From Candidatus Thalassarchaeaceae archaeon (GTDB lineage Archaea > Thermoplasmatota > Poseidoniia > Poseidoniales > Thalassarchaeaceae), in assembly GCA_013329905.1 (NCBI GenBank), contig DUJH01000021.1, positions 28,378 to 51,126 on the forward strand: DNA of 22,749 bases, written 5' to 3'. Shown one piece after another: positions 13,910-22,749 of the stretch. Made by a program: the position numbers and the translations under genes. The notes beneath the pieces were generated by a model, which saw only the letters and a program-made list of their open reading frames with translations, was not told where the DNA came from and did no database searches. Each line of letters starts with the position of its first letter. Position 1 is the first letter of the stretch.

Positions 13910-15487
13910 TCAAGCCTCAGTCTCTTCTGGGATGTAGAACAGTTCTACGCTTCCGGTTCCGAGAGCGACTGGTTGACCCACGATGATGTTCTCTGTGACA
14001 CCACGTAGTTGATCGCGCTCGCCGATCACACCGGCACGAAGCAGGTGATTGACTGTGACTTCGAAAGCCGAACGGGCCAGGATACTGTGCTTGGTTCCGC
14101 TGACTCCGTGGCGCCCGATAGCTCGGACTTCTCCCTCACTGGTCATGACATCTGATACAGTGATGAGGTGACGGACATCGACGTCGAGTCCGGCTCCTTC
14201 CAGAGTATCCGACATCTCGTTGATGATAGCCTGTCGAGCTGCCTCGACTCCAAGATAGCCGTAAATTTCGTTGATATTGTTAGTGTAGGTTCGACCGCGA
14301 TCTACTCCAGCAAACATGCTGACCTTTGAAAGATTCGAGCCAATGGTTGAGATATAGTACTCACCAGTATCGCGGTTCGGGCCTTGCACGTTTGCGCGAA
14401 CGATGTCTGGAAGACCCTTCAATCGCAGCTTCTTCACCTTGTCTTCGAGTTGCAGAAGAGCAGTGTAAGTTGGTGGATCATTAGCGAGGTCGGCTAGATC
14501 TTCTTCCTTGGTAACGCCCGGGATAATCTTGAGTACCTTCGGTCGTTTATCGTCATCTGCTTGGATGAACATTCGCAGAGCGCGCTGTAGCTTGTCGCGG
14601 ACCTCAGCGCCCGTCATCTTCTTCAGGCGTAGGTTTGCGCGATTTAGCTCGAGGCTGAGGTGTCGCTGGGCCACATCAACATCGATTGAAGCAATGTCAC
14701 GAGTAGTCGTGGTTTCGATTGAAGCAGCAAGCACCTGAGCCTTCTTCTCATCAGTTCGCAAAGGCTTATTCTTTGAGTCGTTCTCTTCAAGATAGACCTT
14801 CATCGTGGGTGTCTTCGGAACCTTTCGAGCATCGACAATTTCGATTACACGAGGAAGACCCTGTGTGACGTTGACCGTAGCCACACCCGCGTAGTGGAAA
14901 GTACGCATAGTCATCTGAGTTCCAGGCTCACCAATCGACTGAGCAGTGGTGATTCCAACCGCTTCGTGCGGGTCGACTCGCGAGTATTTCATGTCTGCAT
15001 CGGCGCATTTGACGACCTTGCGGGCCTCGGCTGCAGTCAGCTTCTTCTTTCCGCGAGAAAGCAGACCGTTAACTAAGTCGTTGATGGTCTTCGGTGTGAT
15101 GCGGATATTGCCCTTAGTGGCTGCTGCAGTCAGGCTGATGAACATTGGATTTTCGACATCCAAGTCTCGCTGAAGTTGAATGATTTTGTCCTCAGCATCG
15201 TAAGCCTGTAGTGGTAGAACGCTCTTCTTGCGACGGCGAGAAGCCACGCGTCGGCGAATCATCGTCTTCACTGCTTTATTCTCCTTCTGAGCTGCCTTGG
15301 TCGACCCCTGAATGACTTCACTGATTTTCTGAGCCATTCCCGAGTCGGTAGCACAAATCTGAGCGATCTCTCCAGCGGACAGAACCTTGACGTCGTCCCA
15401 CTTGCGGTCATCGGCTAGACGGTGTGCGAATTCCTCGGCAATACCGAGATCCATGAGTTTCTTCTTTGTTGCACTCTTGACTACCAT
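13910..15487 (-). CDS. rpoA2: DNA-directed RNA polymerase subunit A'' with N-terminal extension
   Basis: C-terminal part of the largest archaeal RNA polymerase subunit. The trigger-loop region is intact: EAVGITTAQSIGEPGTQ then MTMRTFHYAGVATVNVTQG at about 176-210, followed by LPRVIEIVDARKVPKTPTM. Late cleft/clamp segments follow (NNINEIYGYLGVEAARQAI, GVSGTKHSILARSAFEVT, and the closing GTGSVELFY). At 525 residues it exceeds the usual ~390-410. The extra material is N-terminal: about 60 residues resembling a helix-hairpin-helix-like bundle (LMDLGIAEEFAHRLADDRKW...VLSAGEIAQIC) and a basic stretch (RRRVASRRRKK, about 79-89). ATG 15487 overlaps the rpoA1 stop (TGATG) and has GGTGAT five bases upstream; a GTG codon three bases earlier is less likely. 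Confidence 0.97.
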   Translation of the reverse strand: MVVKSATKKKLMDLGIAEEFAHRLADDRKWDDVKVLSAGEIAQICATDSGMAQKISEVIQGSTKAAQKENKAVKTMIRRRVASRRRKKSVLPLQAYDAEDKIIQLQRDLDVENPMFISLTAAATKGNIRITPKTINDLVNGLLSRGKKKLTAAEARKVVKCADADMKYSRVDPHEAVGITTAQSIGEPGTQMTMRTFHYAGVATVNVTQGLPRVIEIVDARKVPKTPTMKVYLEENDSKNKPLRTDEKKAQVLAASIETTTTRDIASIDVDVAQRHLSLELNRANLRLKKMTGAEVRDKLQRALRMFIQADDDKRPKVLKIIPGVTKEEDLADLANDPPTYTALLQLEDKVKKLRLKGLPDIVRANVQGPNRDTGEYYISTIGSNLSKVSMFAGVDRGRTYTNNINEIYGYLGVEAARQAIINEMSDTLEGAGLDVDVRHLITVSDVMTSEGEVRAIGRHGVSGTKHSILARSAFEVTVNHLLRAGVIGERDQLRGVTENIIVGQPVALGTGSVELFYIPEETEA

Positions 15488-18400
15488 CACTCATCACCCC
15501 CGAGAGCGTCATCGAGAACCTTAGTGATATCGAATGGCATACCCTTGCGGCTACGCGCTGGGTCGATTCCATCCTCACCATACTGGAATTGGATGATTCG
15601 GTCAGCAGTGTTGCGAACCGAGCCATTTCCATCATTGGCGACCTTGAGATCATCCATTGCGTTGATTAGACGGCGCTGCATGTAACCTGACTTTGAGGTT
15701 CGAACCGCTGTGTCGACAAGCGACTCACGTCCGGAGACTGAGAGCATGAAGAACTCTGTAGGCTCTAGTCCCTTCTTGAAGGACGAGGCGACGAATCCCT
15801 TCTCCTCGGCACCTTTCACTCCACGAGGGAAGTGAGAGAGTACACGGTCTTGGTAGCCGCGCTCGAGGCGCTTTCCACGAACCTTTGGTTGACCGATAGA
15901 ACCTGCCATCATGGCTAGGTTATCCATCGAACCGCGAGCTCCGGAGGTAGCCATGATGACGGCTGAGTTATCGTCTCCAAGGTATGTCTTCGCAATGTTA
16001 CCCGACTCGCCCTTGGCAGAATCGAGAATCTGCAGGATGTTCTCCTCAAGGGTCTCTATTGGTGTTCGACCTGGACGAGCCTCGTAGCGACGACCATCTT
16101 TACCGAACTTCTCGAGTTCGGCATCGACCTCTTCGCTTGCGCGTGAATTGATTTCTACGATTTCGGCCTTTGCTGCAGCAGGCAGATCTTCGTCGTCGAT
16201 TCCTGTGGTAAAACCACTCGAAGTGCAAATCGCGATGGTCATCTTTGTCATGCGATTTATGAACTCTGCACCGCTATTGGTGCCGTGAGTCTGTACAACC
16301 GCATCGAGTAGACGTCCATCTTCTGCACCGATTCCGCGCTTGTCGATAGTACCACTGACGCTTCCGCCTGAGGTGACCTTGACTTGGTCGCCGCTTCGGC
16401 TTGTGTACTCTAGCTTGAAGCCTGCTGGAACAATAAGACTCAGAAGATCCGAGCCTAGGTATCCGACGACTCCATCCTTACTGGTGACTTCTGTAGGAAG
16501 TTCTCCATCCCAGGCGACTGCTCCTAGAAGTTCCATAGCGAGAACCTTTGGGATAATTCTCCCGTCATGAGTCAGCAGGTATGCGCCCGAGATGTGGTCG
16601 TGGATTCCACCAATAACAGCACCTCCGTATCGAGGTGTGATGATATGCTCCTGCACACGCATCAGAATCTTGGCCTCAGCGCGTGCCTCTTCGGACTGAA
16701 TGACGTGGAGGTTCATCTCGTCGCCGTCGAAGTCCGCGTTGTATGGAGTACAGTCGGCGAGGTTGAAGCGGAACGTCTTTCCAGCCATTACACGAACTTC
16801 GTGGACAAGCATCGACATTCTGTGCAGCGATGGCTGTCGGTTGAAAATCGCGACATCGCCATCGATTAGGTGACGCTCGACGATCACTCCAGGGCGAGGG
16901 TTACCCTCCCTATCGTAGACTGACAAGCGGTCCTCGACTTCAGTACGGTAGACTTCCTCGCTCTGTTCATCTGCGACAGACGGGCTGCCACAGTGAGGGC
17001 AGTTCACTTCGAGGTGATCTGGCAAGAATTCGCCAGGGTGGTTCTGTTCCCAGACCCAGCGCTGGTGGATGGTTGCAGCTGGGTCGTCATCAGCGAGAGG
17101 TCGGCCGTTCGCGTCCTCTCCTCGTAGATTCAAGATGGTAGTTTCAAGGTCGACCGACCAAATTTCCTCTAATTCTCCGAGGGCTGTTCGGCGCATCTGC
17201 TTCATCAGCTCAAGGCCTGGAAGGAAGTTCGGCGCAGGTAGAACAGTATTGAGATCAGGTCGGTATCCGACGTATGGCTCGTCCTCACTGCCTGAGTGGC
17301 AGTCGGGGTTGAGGCATCGGAATCCAGCCCAGATATACTTCGTTCGGTCGGTAATACGAACGCGGAAGTTATCACCACGGATGATGTAGTTCACACCAGG
17401 GTGAACATCAGGCCCGCGCAGAATCATTCGGCGAAGTTGTTCCCGGTTTCTGCCAGTAGCACGGATTGGAACTGTGAGTTCCTTCGCCGTGTGTACTGGC
17501 ACACCAACCTCGTTGATTCCGAGGTTTGGATCTGGACTGATGACGGTTCGAGCACAGAAGTTCACGCGCTTTCCGGAAAGGTTGCTACGGAAGCGACCTT
17601 CCTTTCCTTTGAGGCGCTGTGAAAGCGTCTTGAGAGGACGACCGGAACGGTGTCGAGCGGGTGGGATTCCACTAGTTTGGTTATCGAAGTAGGTAGTGAC
17701 GTGGTACTGAAGCAATTCCCACAAGTCCTCGACAATCAGTTGTGGCGCACCAGAGTCACGGTTCTCGCGTAGACGCTGGTTGATTCGCAGGACGTCAACC
17801 AACTTGTGAGTCAGGTCGTCCTCGGAGCGGTCGCCACTATCGAGTGTAATCGAAGGACGAACGGTAATCGGCGGAACTGGTAGAACCTTCATGATTGACC
17901 ACTCTGGACGGCTTGATTCACTGTCCATCCCAAGGAAGATAAGGTGCTGGTCTGGGATTTTCTCAAGCCACTCACGGATGTCACGAGCGTTCAACTTGTG
18001 CTCGCCCTTGTCGGACTTCTTCTCCTTGAAGGTGGTAGGCTTGTCGAGCATGATTTTACCTTGCTCTGATCCACAGTGCATGCAGATAGCGCGCTTCTTG
18101 CTTGAGCATTCCTTCTCAATTTCCTTGATAATCTTCTTGAATTCGGTCGAGCCAACTCCGTGCTTGCGCATTACGTCGTGAACTCGGTCTCGGTAGTAGT
18201 CCTGCTCGGACTTTTCTGGATCGAGAGGGTGAGTATCGGTTGCACTGTGAAGCAGAATGTGGCTGCACTCATTGCACGTAGACTTCAGTGAGGTCTTGAT
18301 TAGCATAGTGAATCCAATGTGCATCACAGGAAGCTCGAGTGCGATGTGACCGAAGTGACTCGGGCAATCATCGTGCTTATTCCCGCAAGTCTCACAGCGG

Positions 18401-18588
18401 ATTCCAGGATCAATAACACCCATCTTTGGGTCCATCAGACCCTGCTTGTATGCGTGACCGTCGTCCTTGTAGGTGTCAGCAGTCTTTACCTCGACAGCCG
18501 ACATCTTGCGGATCTCATTCGGATCCATCAAGCTGAATTTAATCGATTCAATCCTCTTGGGGATTTGGGCTACTCCGCGGGCTCTCAT
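15487..18588 (-). CDS. rpoA1: DNA-directed RNA polymerase subunit A' with a Cys-containing insertion
   Basis: N-terminal two thirds of the largest subunit, carrying the Mg2+-binding catalytic motif NADFDGDEMN (Asp619/621/623). Landmarks in order are the clamp zinc site C65-x2-C68-x6-C75-x2-H78, the second zinc cysteines C105/C108 and C169/C172, KGKEGRFRSNLSGKRVNFCA (327-346), and FNRQPSLHRM. The bridge-helix region follows toward the C-terminus (GARGSMDNLAMMAGSIGQ, and further QRRLINAMDDLKV). At 1033 residues it is ~140 longer than model archaeal A'. Most of the surplus is an insertion at about 418-548 with CLNPDC (425/430) and CPHC (530/533), probably a zinc-binding domain. ATG overlaps the rpoB stop (ATGA). 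Confidence 0.98.
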   Translation of the reverse strand: MRARGVAQIPKRIESIKFSLMDPNEIRKMSAVEVKTADTYKDDGHAYKQGLMDPKMGVIDPGIRCETCGNKHDDCPSHFGHIALELPVMHIGFTMLIKTSLKSTCNECSHILLHSATDTHPLDPEKSEQDYYRDRVHDVMRKHGVGSTEFKKIIKEIEKECSSKKRAICMHCGSEQGKIMLDKPTTFKEKKSDKGEHKLNARDIREWLEKIPDQHLIFLGMDSESSRPEWSIMKVLPVPPITVRPSITLDSGDRSEDDLTHKLVDVLRINQRLRENRDSGAPQLIVEDLWELLQYHVTTYFDNQTSGIPPARHRSGRPLKTLSQRLKGKEGRFRSNLSGKRVNFCARTVISPDPNLGINEVGVPVHTAKELTVPIRATGRNREQLRRMILRGPDVHPGVNYIIRGDNFRVRITDRTKYIWAGFRCLNPDCHSGSEDEPYVGYRPDLNTVLPAPNFLPGLELMKQMRRTALGELEEIWSVDLETTILNLRGEDANGRPLADDDPAATIHQRWVWEQNHPGEFLPDHLEVNCPHCGSPSVADEQSEEVYRTEVEDRLSVYDREGNPRPGVIVERHLIDGDVAIFNRQPSLHRMSMLVHEVRVMAGKTFRFNLADCTPYNADFDGDEMNLHVIQSEEARAEAKILMRVQEHIITPRYGGAVIGGIHDHISGAYLLTHDGRIIPKVLAMELLGAVAWDGELPTEVTSKDGVVGYLGSDLLSLIVPAGFKLEYTSRSGDQVKVTSGGSVSGTIDKRGIGAEDGRLLDAVVQTHGTNSGAEFINRMTKMTIAICTSSGFTTGIDDEDLPAAAKAEIVEINSRASEEVDAELEKFGKDGRRYEARPGRTPIETLEENILQILDSAKGESGNIAKTYLGDDNSAVIMATSGARGSMDNLAMMAGSIGQPKVRGKRLERGYQDRVLSHFPRGVKGAEEKGFVASSFKKGLEPTEFFMLSVSGRESLVDTAVRTSKSGYMQRRLINAMDDLKVANDGNGSVRNTADRIIQFQYGEDGIDPARSRKGMPFDITKVLDDALGGDE

Positions 18589-21500
18589 CTTTGGTCCCCC
18601 AGTTCAAGTCGCATGGCAACTCCAAGACTTTTCATTTCGTCCAGAAGCAGCTTGAATGCGTAGGAAGTCTGTACCGAATGCACATCTGCTCGGTCACCAC
18701 ATACAGGGCACACAGGAGTGCGTCTCTTCCAATCAAAGTAAGCGATGTGACCACAACCACTGTTGTTACACACCATCAGTGGCCAGCCGTCAGACTCGTC
18801 AAGCAATCTGTCCTTGATGACCATCGAGGCTCCGTGCGCAATCAGACAATCGCGCTCCATCTCTCCGAATCGCAGACCACCCTGTCGCGCACGACCCTCG
18901 GTTGGTTGCCGAGTGAGAATTTGCACGCGACCGCGACTGCGGGCGTGCAACTTGCTGCTCACCAAGTGATGCAATCGCTGGTAGAAGATGACTCCAGTGA
19001 AGATGTCAGCAGTGAATGCCTCTCCGGTCTCCCCACTGATCATCGACTCGCGACCAGTGTGGGCGAGACCGTTTCGCAGTAGTCCTGAGCGGAGGGAATC
19101 TTCCTTCTCTCCACTGAAGGCGGTACCATCGATTTTGCGTCCTTCCATTGCTCCTACCTTGCCACCAATCATCTCAAGGACGTGGGCGACGGTCATTCGC
19201 GATGGAATCGCGTGAGGATTGATGATGAGATCTGGGACAATTCCATCGGCGGTGAAAGGCATATCCTTCTCGTCGACGAGACGACCAATGATGCCCTTCT
19301 GTCCGTGACGGCTGGCGAATTTGTCGCCAAGTTCCGGGATCTTTTGCGTTCGCAGAGAAATGCGGCAAAGAAGTCCAGAATCGAGGGACTCGGTGACAAA
19401 CACATTGTCGACCCAGCCGGACTCTCCGTTTCGGACCATCATAGAGGACTCACGGCGTTCCTGAGCTTGCAGGAAGTGACCATGTGACTCCTCAAGGAAT
19501 CGAGGCGGGCTAGTCTTACCAACAAGAACGCTGGTGTCTCCGCCTTCGCTCGAAAGGTGAGTCTCAGGAGTAGGAAGACCGTCACGCTCGAGGTGAGTGT
19601 ATTTCTCCCATGACTTCATTCCCTTGACCTCGTCAAGTCCAGTTCCTGGAATCTCGATTTGCTCCTTTTGGCCGCCAGGGAATTGCTTGTTTTCAGCATT
19701 ATATGTGCGGATGAAGGATGAGCGGGCGAGCGAACGCTCAACTGCAGCGCGGTTCATGACGACGGCGTCTTGCATGTTGTAGCCGTGGTGGCTGAGAATC
19801 GCGACAACGAAGTTCTGGCCACCAGGGCGCTGAGCGAAGTTCGTTGTCTTCATCGCGCGAGTACCGACAATCGACTGCTGAGGGTAGTGCATTACGTGCA
19901 TACGAGTGTCTGGGCGCAAACGGTAATTGGCGCTCGGTAGGCCGAGGCTCTGCTTGACCATCGCTGTACCGCCGGTGACTCTCGGCGTCGAGTTGTGCTC
20001 CGGATATGGAACAAGGGACGCGCAAACTCCGAGGATGAGTTGTGGATCAATCTCCACGTGTGTGTAGACGAGGACAGTGTTGTTCCTCTTCTGCTTTCGG
20101 CGGAGGGTATCAACATCCTCTTGGTGGTAATTCAAAGGAACGTTGAACTCTTCGAAAACCGCGTCGCCGTTAGGCAGCTTGACCTCGACGCGAAGTTTAG
20201 CCTCAGTGATTTGTTCTTGTCCAAGGTTAACCCATTCGACATCTGCTGGATTGATTGGTCGGCCGTGTTCTGGCGATTCCATCGGAAGATCGAATGGACG
20301 AGGAGCGACGAGAAGGTCTTCTTCCTCTTCAGCGTCGATCCACTCTACGACTCCGTTTGCGACGAGATCGTTGAAGGTCCATTCGCCGGAGCGAATGAAC
20401 TCTAGATGTTCCTTCGAGAGTGTCAGGTCACCATCGTCAAGGACGAGGAGAGGACGCAGGATTCGCCCGCGATCGGTATTGATGAAAATATCACGGTTCG
20501 CACCATCGTGGCGGATACTGACCTCTGGTCGAATCCTGCCTTGTCGGCGTCGGCGCTTGAATTGGTTAACCAACTTCGCTGCATTCTTGTGCAGACCGAA
20601 GATATCTCCATTGACGTGGACACGAGATCCCTCGGCCCAGCCAGAGGGTGATGAGTCAACGCCGGCCTCACGGAGGAGTGCCTTGACATCGTCTTCGCGG
20701 ACTTCCTCGGAGACGTCAATCATCTGAGCTGCGTTCTTCACAAGACCGCAGTTCTGACCCTCGGGAGTCTCGTTAGGACAGAGGCGCCCCCAATGTGTAG
20801 GGTGCAAATCACGAGCCTCGAAGTGAGGTTGGCTGCGGACCAGCGGACTGGTCACGCGACGCATGTGAGAGAGGGCTGCGAGGTAAGTAGTGCGGTCGAG
20901 TAGTTGACTGACGCCCGATCGGCCGCCGACCCAGTTGCCGGTTGCAAGCGCGTGCATGATCTTCTGAGTCAGCACGTCAGGCCGAAGGCAGGCGTTGATT
21001 CGCAACTCACGCTTGCGGTTGTGATGTCGCTCGAGTTGGTATTTGAGGTCACGAGCAAGTTGCTGCAGACTGACGCGGAACAGGTCCTCAACCAGATCTC
21101 CAGCGAGACGAACACGCTTGTTTGCGTAGTGATCCTTATCGTTAGGATCACGGTTAGTGATAGCCATCTCAAGGACTTGGCGGACGATGCGTCCGAGGAA
21201 GACTGCCTTCTTCTCGCGATACTCGGGCCCAGAACCGAGGTGAGGTAGGAGTTCCTTATCGAGGAGGTTCTGGATTCGAGCCTCACGGTATTCCTTCTGC
21301 TGACCAGCAGCGAACTTCTTCTCGAGCCATTGTAGAGCCTCTTCAGAGGTCTCGACATTGTATTCCTCATTGTCCTTGGTTTCATTGAGGTTGGCGACTG
21401 TGTACTTCATCGCCTCTGCAGGACCTGCAATCGCGGTGAAAATCTCCTTGTCGTTCTCCATTCCGAGAGAACGCATTAGGAGAACGACTGGAATCGGCGT

Positions 21501-22271
21501 AGTTCCCGCACTCGGGATCTTAACCATCAGCATTCCATCGCGACGCTTCTCAATATTGAGAGGCTTGCGAACACCGTCCTTCTGAGAGAAGATCTTGGCG
21601 ACTTCGGTCTCGTGAGCGTACTTCTTGTTCTTCTCAACAGTAACACGGTTTGGTGCAAGGTCTTCCATTGATATGAGGACACGCTCGGTTCCGTTAATGA
21701 TGAAATAGCCACCTGGATCAAGGGGGTCCTCACCGGCTCGGCGCAGGAGTTCTGTCAAGCGGTCTGCGTCCTCAGTCGAAGTCTGAGGCGAGAGTTTGCG
21801 GTCTGCGTCTCCACAAAGGTGAGAGATGTGATCGGAGTGCAGGTTGCACTGACCGGAGCGGACCATGATAGGTAGGTTACCGACGTGGACACGATCTTCG
21901 ACATCCGGTACGGGCTTGTCGTCACGGATAATCTTGAAATCGAGGTAGACTGGGGAATAGTAGGTCAACTTGCGAAGACGGCACTCGAGTGGAGTTCCTG
22001 GGTGCTCGGCTCCATTGGCCTCGCGAATAGTTGGGCGTCCGAGATGAATGTTCTTCAATCGGATGACAATCTCCTTGTCTAGAACGTCGAGTTTGATGAT
22101 TCCACCATCATCGTCCTCGACGGGTTCGTCGGTTCCGATGCGAATGTTACGGACGATTTTCTCCATCCGGCTTAGTTTTCCATCGGAGGATGGAATACAG
22201 TCGTTATACGATGCTAACTGGTGATTGACCAGACTTCTCTGCTGAAAGTAACTCTCTACAATTTCCTTCAT
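18585..22271 (-). CDS. rpoB: DNA-directed RNA polymerase subunit B, unsplit
   Basis: Second-largest subunit, 1228 residues, encoded as a single gene. Methanogens and haloarchaea carry separate B'' and B' genes, while Thermoplasmatales and Thermococcales have it fused. Visible landmarks are GYFIINGTERVLISMEDLAPN in the N-terminal lobe, LCPNETPEGQNCGLVKN (fork region), AILSHHGYNMQDAVVMN, GDKFASRHGQKG (982-993), and PTEGRARQGGLRFGEMERD. The C-terminal zinc site is C1168-x4-C1173-x14-C1188-x2-C1191. ATG 22271 has GGAG eight bases upstream and lies 13 bases after rpoH. A GTG at 22301 would overlap rpoH and add ten residues unlike other RpoB starts. The stop overlaps the rpoA1 start. Confidence 0.98.
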   Translation of the reverse strand: MKEIVESYFQQRSLVNHQLASYNDCIPSSDGKLSRMEKIVRNIRIGTDEPVEDDDGGIIKLDVLDKEIVIRLKNIHLGRPTIREANGAEHPGTPLECRLRKLTYYSPVYLDFKIIRDDKPVPDVEDRVHVGNLPIMVRSGQCNLHSDHISHLCGDADRKLSPQTSTEDADRLTELLRRAGEDPLDPGGYFIINGTERVLISMEDLAPNRVTVEKNKKYAHETEVAKIFSQKDGVRKPLNIEKRRDGMLMVKIPSAGTTPIPVVLLMRSLGMENDKEIFTAIAGPAEAMKYTVANLNETKDNEEYNVETSEEALQWLEKKFAAGQQKEYREARIQNLLDKELLPHLGSGPEYREKKAVFLGRIVRQVLEMAITNRDPNDKDHYANKRVRLAGDLVEDLFRVSLQQLARDLKYQLERHHNRKRELRINACLRPDVLTQKIMHALATGNWVGGRSGVSQLLDRTTYLAALSHMRRVTSPLVRSQPHFEARDLHPTHWGRLCPNETPEGQNCGLVKNAAQMIDVSEEVREDDVKALLREAGVDSSPSGWAEGSRVHVNGDIFGLHKNAAKLVNQFKRRRRQGRIRPEVSIRHDGANRDIFINTDRGRILRPLLVLDDGDLTLSKEHLEFIRSGEWTFNDLVANGVVEWIDAEEEEDLLVAPRPFDLPMESPEHGRPINPADVEWVNLGQEQITEAKLRVEVKLPNGDAVFEEFNVPLNYHQEDVDTLRRKQKRNNTVLVYTHVEIDPQLILGVCASLVPYPEHNSTPRVTGGTAMVKQSLGLPSANYRLRPDTRMHVMHYPQQSIVGTRAMKTTNFAQRPGGQNFVVAILSHHGYNMQDAVVMNRAAVERSLARSSFIRTYNAENKQFPGGQKEQIEIPGTGLDEVKGMKSWEKYTHLERDGLPTPETHLSSEGGDTSVLVGKTSPPRFLEESHGHFLQAQERRESSMMVRNGESGWVDNVFVTESLDSGLLCRISLRTQKIPELGDKFASRHGQKGIIGRLVDEKDMPFTADGIVPDLIINPHAIPSRMTVAHVLEMIGGKVGAMEGRKIDGTAFSGEKEDSLRSGLLRNGLAHTGRESMISGETGEAFTADIFTGVIFYQRLHHLVSSKLHARSRGRVQILTRQPTEGRARQGGLRFGEMERDCLIAHGASMVIKDRLLDESDGWPLMVCNNSGCGHIAYFDWKRRTPVCPVCGDRADVHSVQTSYAFKLLLDEMKSLGVAMRLELGDQR

Positions 22272-22284
22272 CTTTTCAACTCCT

Positions 22285-22701
22285 TCAAGCGCTCTCCACA
22301 ATTAGTCGGTAAGCGGTGCTTGAGCCAGCTGATCGGCTGTATCGCACCACTTTGACAATTCTATTTGTCAGCCAGCCAGCAGGAAGATCATCGGCTTCTG
22401 TCTCGATATGTTCCTTGATGGCTTGGACTGCTGGGTCAGTGATGAGGATCTTGGGGAGCAATTCCTTGGCGATACGAATGCCTCCCTCGTTATCTGAGAC
22501 CTCAAGGCCCCAAGGAGCTAGAAATTCTGCTTCTTTATCGGGATCAACCAATTCATGGTGAGGGACGAGGAAGTGGTTCAGGACGTTGAACCGGTCATCA
22601 CCCTGAGGGATGTCCATGAGTTCGAGAGCCTTGCGAGAGATTGTAATTCGCCCGGAACGACTGCGGCGACGGGAAGTGTTGTGTTCCCTGATGATGCCCA
22701 T
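22285..22701 (-). CDS. rpoH: DNA-directed RNA polymerase subunit H (Rpb5-like), with N-terminal extension
   Basis: The small archaeal RNA polymerase subunit equivalent to the C-terminal domain of Rpb5. Core features are HFLVPHHELV, LLPKILITDPAV, and the end segment VVRYSRSAGSSTAYRLIVES. Typical archaeal RpoH is ~75-85 residues; this frame has 138 from ATG 22701. The extra N-terminal ~37 residues are Arg/Ser-rich (NTSRRRSRSGRITISRKALE), and there are short insertions inside the core. The frame remains open for another 16 codons to the right window edge, so the true start may lie outside. An internal ATG at 22617 would give a shorter form but has no better ribosome-binding site. First visible gene of the polymerase operon. 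Confidence 0.9.
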   Translation of the reverse strand: MGIIREHNTSRRRSRSGRITISRKALELMDIPQGDDRFNVLNHFLVPHHELVDPDKEAEFLAPWGLEVSDNEGGIRIAKELLPKILITDPAVQAIKEHIETEADDLPAGWLTNRIVKVVRYSRSAGSSTAYRLIVESA

Positions 22702-22749
22702 GATATTCTCGAGTGTCGCATCACTCGTTGAGAGGCCGGTTTTCTCTGC

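Noticed and set aside
18591..19082. Plus-strand open frame of about 163 codons at the rpoB end
   Set aside because: Antisense to the highly conserved C-terminal part of rpoB; no signal of its own.
20143..20727. Plus-strand open frame of about 194 codons inside rpoB
   Set aside because: Antisense to conserved rpoB coding sequence; low-complexity Ser/Arg product.

Overview
This window is a gene-dense stretch of an archaeal chromosome. The largest genes are the archaeal RNA polymerase set (rpoH, unsplit rpoB, rpoA1 = A', rpoA2 = A'') followed by ribosomal protein eL30. Also present are ribosomal protein eS1 (S3Ae), a COG1325 RNA-binding protein, PdxS and a COG1340-like coiled-coil family. The single-piece rpoB (split in methanogens and haloarchaea), roughly 50% G+C and the long acidic extension on eS1 suggest a euryarchaeon of the Thermoplasmata side, most probably a marine group II / Poseidoniales-like organism. 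That placement is inference; no rRNA is present to confirm it. I saw no tRNA, CRISPR array, insertion sequence or other mobile element. No gap between genes exceeds about 140 bases.

Layout. Positions 1-2261 (minus strand): rps3ae, a purine/methylthiopurine nucleoside phosphorylase, a small two-helix membrane protein, and the start of a gene that runs off the left edge. Positions 2402-4261 (plus): a COG1325 RNA-binding protein, a 7Fe-type ferredoxin and pdxS. Positions 4284-9606 (minus, read right to left): a signal-peptide protein with two cytoplasmic zinc ribbons, a DtxR-family metal-dependent regulator, a five-helix membrane protein and a coiled-coil protein. Positions 9697-12582 (plus): three more coiled-coil proteins, diverging from the previous operon across a 90-base region that holds a perfect 19-bp palindrome. 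Positions 12560-22749 (minus): the operon rpoH-rpoB-rpoA1-rpoA2-rpl30e, then a hairpin and an unrecognised soluble protein.

How the genes fit together. The RNA polymerase genes overlap by 1-4 bases or are separated by 13 bases, so they are certainly one transcription unit. Its products carry lineage-specific additions: an insertion with two Cys pairs in A', about 110 extra N-terminal residues on A'', and an N-terminal extension on RpoH.

The most unusual part is the 8.3-kb block 4284-12582. Four coiled-coil genes (three sharing a COG1340-like core, two sharing a nearly identical basic C-terminal tail) surround a DtxR regulator, a membrane-anchored secreted protein and a multi-helix membrane protein. 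The palindrome between the two arms could be the operator that couples them to metal status. I know of no described function for this set and propose none beyond an envelope-to-cytoplasm, metal-responsive module.
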